Shown in pieces: positions 5,160 to 7,149 of a DNA stretch of 7,149 nucleotides. The DNA lies in NCBI GenBank assembly GCA_003724275.1, contig RHFA01000125.1, positions 1 to 7,149 of the forward strand. Direction: 5' to 3'. The position numbers and the translations under genes were made by a program. A model generated the notes under the pieces. That model ran no database searches, was not told where the DNA came from, and saw only the letters and a list, made by a program, of their open reading frames with translations. This DNA comes from Thaumarchaeota archaeon S13 (GTDB taxonomy: Archaea > Thermoproteota > Nitrososphaeria > Nitrososphaerales > Nitrosopumilaceae). Position 1 is the stretch's first letter. The number at the start of each line of letters is the position of its first letter.

Positions 5160-6194
5160 ATGGGGGCGGGCACGGCGGGCCTGGACGCGGCGGCCGTCGA
5201 GAGGATTGACACGCGCGGCATGGCAATGGCCTACTCGGCGTGGCCAGAGATGGCAAGGTCCGCGTACAGGTCGGCATCCCCGCTGCCGCGCGGCCCCCTC
5301 CCGCACCACGTGGTCTTTGCGGGGATGGGCGGCTCGGGGGCCATAAGCGACCTGTTCGAGTCTGTCCTCTCCGGCGACGACATACACGTCGACGTCGTCA
5401 AGGGGTACCACCTGCCGCGGACGGCCGGGCCGGACACGCTCGTCGTGGCGACTAGCATATCGGGGAACACGGCCGAGACGATGAGCGTGCTGCGCTCGGC
5501 GTCGGCGGCCGGCTGCCGGACAGTCTCGTTCTCGGACGGGGGCTCCATGGGCGAGTACTGCGAGAGGCGGGGCCTGGCCCACGTGCGCGTGCGCATGGAG
5601 CACTCGCCGCGCGCCTCGCTGCCGTCGTTCCTCTATGCGATGCTCGGCGCGCTCGCCGACGAGCTGCCCGTTCGCGGGGCCGACGTCGGCGAGTCGATCT
5701 CTGTCCTGGAGGAGATCGCGCCATCCGTCGCCGACGCGTCGCTGGGAGGGGAAAACCCCGCGCTCTCGCTAGCCGCATGGCTTCCGGACATCCCGCTCGT
5801 CTACTATCCGTGGGGCCTGCGCGCGGCGGCGATCCGCTTCAAGAACTCGCTGCAAGAGAACGCAAAGACGCACGCGATGGCCGAGGACGTCATGGAGGCC
5901 TGCCACAACGGCATCGTGGCGTGGGGCCGCGACTCGCGCGTGCGCCCAGTCATGGTGCGCGGCGGCGACGACCACGAGCGCACAAAGGAGCGCTGGGGGA
6001 TACTCGAGGGGTTTTTCAGGTCGCGCGGCATATCGCACCGGACAGTCACGGCGCCCGGCTCGTCGATACTCGCGCGCCTCGTCGGGCTAATGTACACGCT
6101 AGACTATGCGTCGATATACAGGGCCGTCATGCTCGGCGTGGACCCGACGCCCGTCGAGCCCATAGAGTACGTCAAGGAGAGGCTTGCGCGCTAG
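5160..6194 (+). CDS. Bifunctional phosphoglucose/phosphomannose isomerase
   Basis: This 344-residue protein matches the archaeal bifunctional PGI/PMI family of double-SIS proteins. These interconvert glucose 6-phosphate or mannose 6-phosphate with fructose 6-phosphate in the cytoplasm, linking gluconeogenesis to supply of glycan precursors. The first SIS domain holds VFAGMGGSGAISDLF (G55-M56-G57-G58-S59-G60) and the phosphate-binding TSISGNTAET (98-107). The second holds RFKNSLQENAK with the catalytic Glu233 and EACHNGIVAW with His249; their spacing of 16 equals that of the Pyrobaculum enzyme (E203/H219, from memory). The C-terminus DYASIYRAVMLGVDPTPVEPIEYVKERL is typical. The frame is open back to 4692 inside mtnA antisense, but 5160 fits the family length and lies about 28 bases from the shared TATA box. 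Its TAG stop overlaps the stop of the converging gene. Confidence 0.94.
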   Translation: MGAGTAGLDAAAVERIDTRGMAMAYSAWPEMARSAYRSASPLPRGPLPHHVVFAGMGGSGAISDLFESVLSGDDIHVDVVKGYHLPRTAGPDTLVVATSISGNTAETMSVLRSASAAGCRTVSFSDGGSMGEYCERRGLAHVRVRMEHSPRASLPSFLYAMLGALADELPVRGADVGESISVLEEIAPSVADASLGGENPALSLAAWLPDIPLVYYPWGLRAAAIRFKNSLQENAKTHAMAEDVMEACHNGIVAWGRDSRVRPVMVRGGDDHERTKERWGILEGFFRSRGISHRTVTAPGSSILARLVGLMYTLDYASIYRAVMLGVDPTPVEPIEYVKERLAR

Positions 6195-6976
6195 GAGTCG
6201 CGCGAGCGCCTGATCTTTCCCTCGTACTTTCGGTTTATCGCGCGCGCGTTTGGGATCCTCTTCAGGTAGGCGTCGTTTATCTCCTTGACCTGCGCGATCC
6301 TCCTGTCGCCGACAAGTGCAAGGTTTGGTATGACACAGTGGCCCCCAATGTAGCCGGGGAACATCTTTGGGCGGTTTCCGAGGAACCTGTGTATGGGCGC
6401 GGCGTACTCCCACATCTCGTCATAGTCGACGCCATGCTCGCGCGCGATGAGGTTTGTGAGCTGCGCATAGTTGATGAGCCACCCATAGTACGACGTGTCG
6501 CAGAGGACCTTTGCGAGCTCTAGCGTGACGGGTGTTGACATGCGCCTGGGCCTCATGCCCGCGCGGCGCACTGTCCGCGCGTAGAGCCTCGCGGCCCACT
6601 CGCGCCTCGGCGCGGCCCTCTCTATGGCGTAGAACTTTGTGTAGCGCTTTAGGTCATAGGTCATGCGGCGGTGGACGCCAGTAGTCGCGCTGTATATGAC
6701 GGGGACGCGCATGGAGGCCTGCAGGGACCTCGTCGTGTTTGGGCTGACCGTGCTGTGGACCGCGACGCACTCTGGGGAGAACCTGCGCGCGAGGCCCCGC
6801 ACGTCATCCGCAAAGGAGGGCGTGAACGGTATGCATACGTGCAGGATTGAGCAGTCCGCCCCGTCTGGCCGGTCGGCGCGCCTCATCCTGCGCGCGTCAA
6901 TGTCATAGCCCATCGTCGGCACGGCCCTGCGCAGCAGCCCCGCTATGGGCCGGCCTATCTCGCCGAGGCCGGCCAC
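6191..6976 (-). CDS. Short UDP-sugar/GDP-mannose dehydrogenase-like protein
   Basis: This encodes about 261 residues from GTG 6976, or 266 from ACG 6991. An N-terminal Rossmann fold has GLGEIG, an acidic residue after the second strand (MGYDID) and HSTVSPNTT, like the UDP-glucose/GDP-mannose dehydrogenase family. The middle helical part has ELAKVL with Lys156 and YYGWLINYAQLTNLIAREHGVDYDEM. PGYIGGHCVIPNLAL carries Cys214 (numbered from the GTG) at the place of the family's catalytic cysteine (IGGHCIGVDPY in UDP-ManNAc dehydrogenases). The protein then ends after about 47 residues, so the usual C-terminal UDP-binding domain is missing. Substrate is unknown; polysaccharide or glycoprotein sugar metabolism is a guess. 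The GTG start would cut the first beta strand, so translation probably begins upstream, where the frame (T-K-H-N-I-V, stop at 7019-7021) has no ATG. It converges on and overlaps the PGI/PMI gene. Confidence 0.75.
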   Translation of the reverse strand: MAGLGEIGRPIAGLLRRAVPTMGYDIDARRMRRADRPDGADCSILHVCIPFTPSFADDVRGLARRFSPECVAVHSTVSPNTTRSLQASMRVPVIYSATTGVHRRMTYDLKRYTKFYAIERAAPRREWAARLYARTVRRAGMRPRRMSTPVTLELAKVLCDTSYYGWLINYAQLTNLIAREHGVDYDEMWEYAAPIHRFLGNRPKMFPGYIGGHCVIPNLALVGDRRIAQVKEINDAYLKRIPNARAINRKYEGKIRRSRDS

Positions 6977-7014
6977 AATGTTGTGCTTCGTGCGCGCGAG
7001 GCGGGGGCAGCCCG

Positions 7015-7022
7015 TTAATTAA
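7015..7022 (-). promoter_or_regulatory. TATA box of the dehydrogenase-like gene
   Basis: The palindrome TTAATTAA is the only A/T-rich island between the two minus-strand genes. Its centre is about 42 bases from the GTG at 6976 but about 27-28 bases from an in-frame ACG (6989-6991). With the spacing of the other promoters here, transcription would start at or near that ACG. Confidence 0.5.
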
Positions 7023-7069
7023 CCGTGTGGGAGCTGCGCGTACCTGGACGGCGCGGCAGGCCGCAGGGG

Positions 7070-7149
7070 CTATGCGCCGGAAGGCGCTATGGCCATAAAG
7101 GCCACGGTCATGCCCATCAGGTAGCCGAACAGCATGAGCGACGTTATGA
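7070..7149 (-). CDS. C-terminal end of a membrane protein (partial)
   Basis: On the minus strand the last 25 in-frame codons before a TAG stop (7070-7072) read ITSLMLFGYLMGMTVAFMAI then APSGA. This is a hydrophobic helix rich in Met, Gly and Leu with a short polar tail, typical of a C-terminal transmembrane segment. The rest of the gene lies to the right of the window, so no family can be named. It is followed on the same strand, 47 bases after its stop, by the TATA box of the dehydrogenase-like gene. The short length limits certainty. Confidence 0.5.
   Translation of the reverse strand, partial: ITSLMLFGYLMGMTVAFMAIAPSGA

Noticed and set aside
5777..6523. 248-codon plus-strand frame across the end of PGI/PMI and the dehydrogenase-like gene
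   Set aside because: It overlaps two genes that have clear motifs and itself shows only shadow composition.

Overview
The window looks like a chromosomal piece of a GC-rich archaeon. The ribosomal protein L2 is of the archaeal type, there is a two-ring Cdc48/VAT ATPase, the sugar isomerase is the archaeal bifunctional PGI/PMI, and five A/T-rich TATA-like boxes sit about 27-32 bases (box centre to start codon) from predicted starts, which implies leaderless mRNAs. A DUF59 domain joined to a PqqD-like domain, together with the preference for ATA, AGG and CTA-GAG codons in GC-rich DNA, suggests a member of the Nitrososphaerota (Thaumarchaeota), perhaps of the Cenarchaeum/sponge-symbiont kind. 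That placement is inference. No mobile element, CRISPR array, rRNA or tRNA was seen.

Layout, left to right: the C-terminal end of an unidentified plus-strand gene (1-60); a hairpin with T-runs on both sides that can terminate both strands (61-100); rpl2 on the minus strand (135-866); a 169-base divergent promoter region; cdc48 on the plus strand (1036-3219); a 144-base convergent gap with a strong hairpin; the DUF59-PqqD gene (3364-4017) and mtnA (4057-5100), both minus strand with separate promoters likely; a 59-base divergent promoter with one palindromic TATA box serving mtnA and the PGI/PMI gene (5160-6194, plus); a short UDP-sugar dehydrogenase-like protein (6191-6976 or 6991, minus), whose stop codon overlaps that of the PGI/PMI gene in a single CTAG; and the C-terminal end of a membrane protein (7070-7149, minus).

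The genes are mostly single transcription units with alternating directions, not one operon. They are housekeeping functions: translation (L2), protein unfolding and quality control (Cdc48), probable Fe-S cluster assembly (DUF59-PqqD), methionine salvage (MtnA) and sugar-phosphate interconversion (PGI/PMI). The dehydrogenase-like protein is the least understood complete gene. I see no dedicated new multi-gene system. The most interesting points are the compact sharing of promoter and stop signals, the DUF59-PqqD fusion, the short dehydrogenase with its unusual start, and the codon-pair bias for Leu-Glu.
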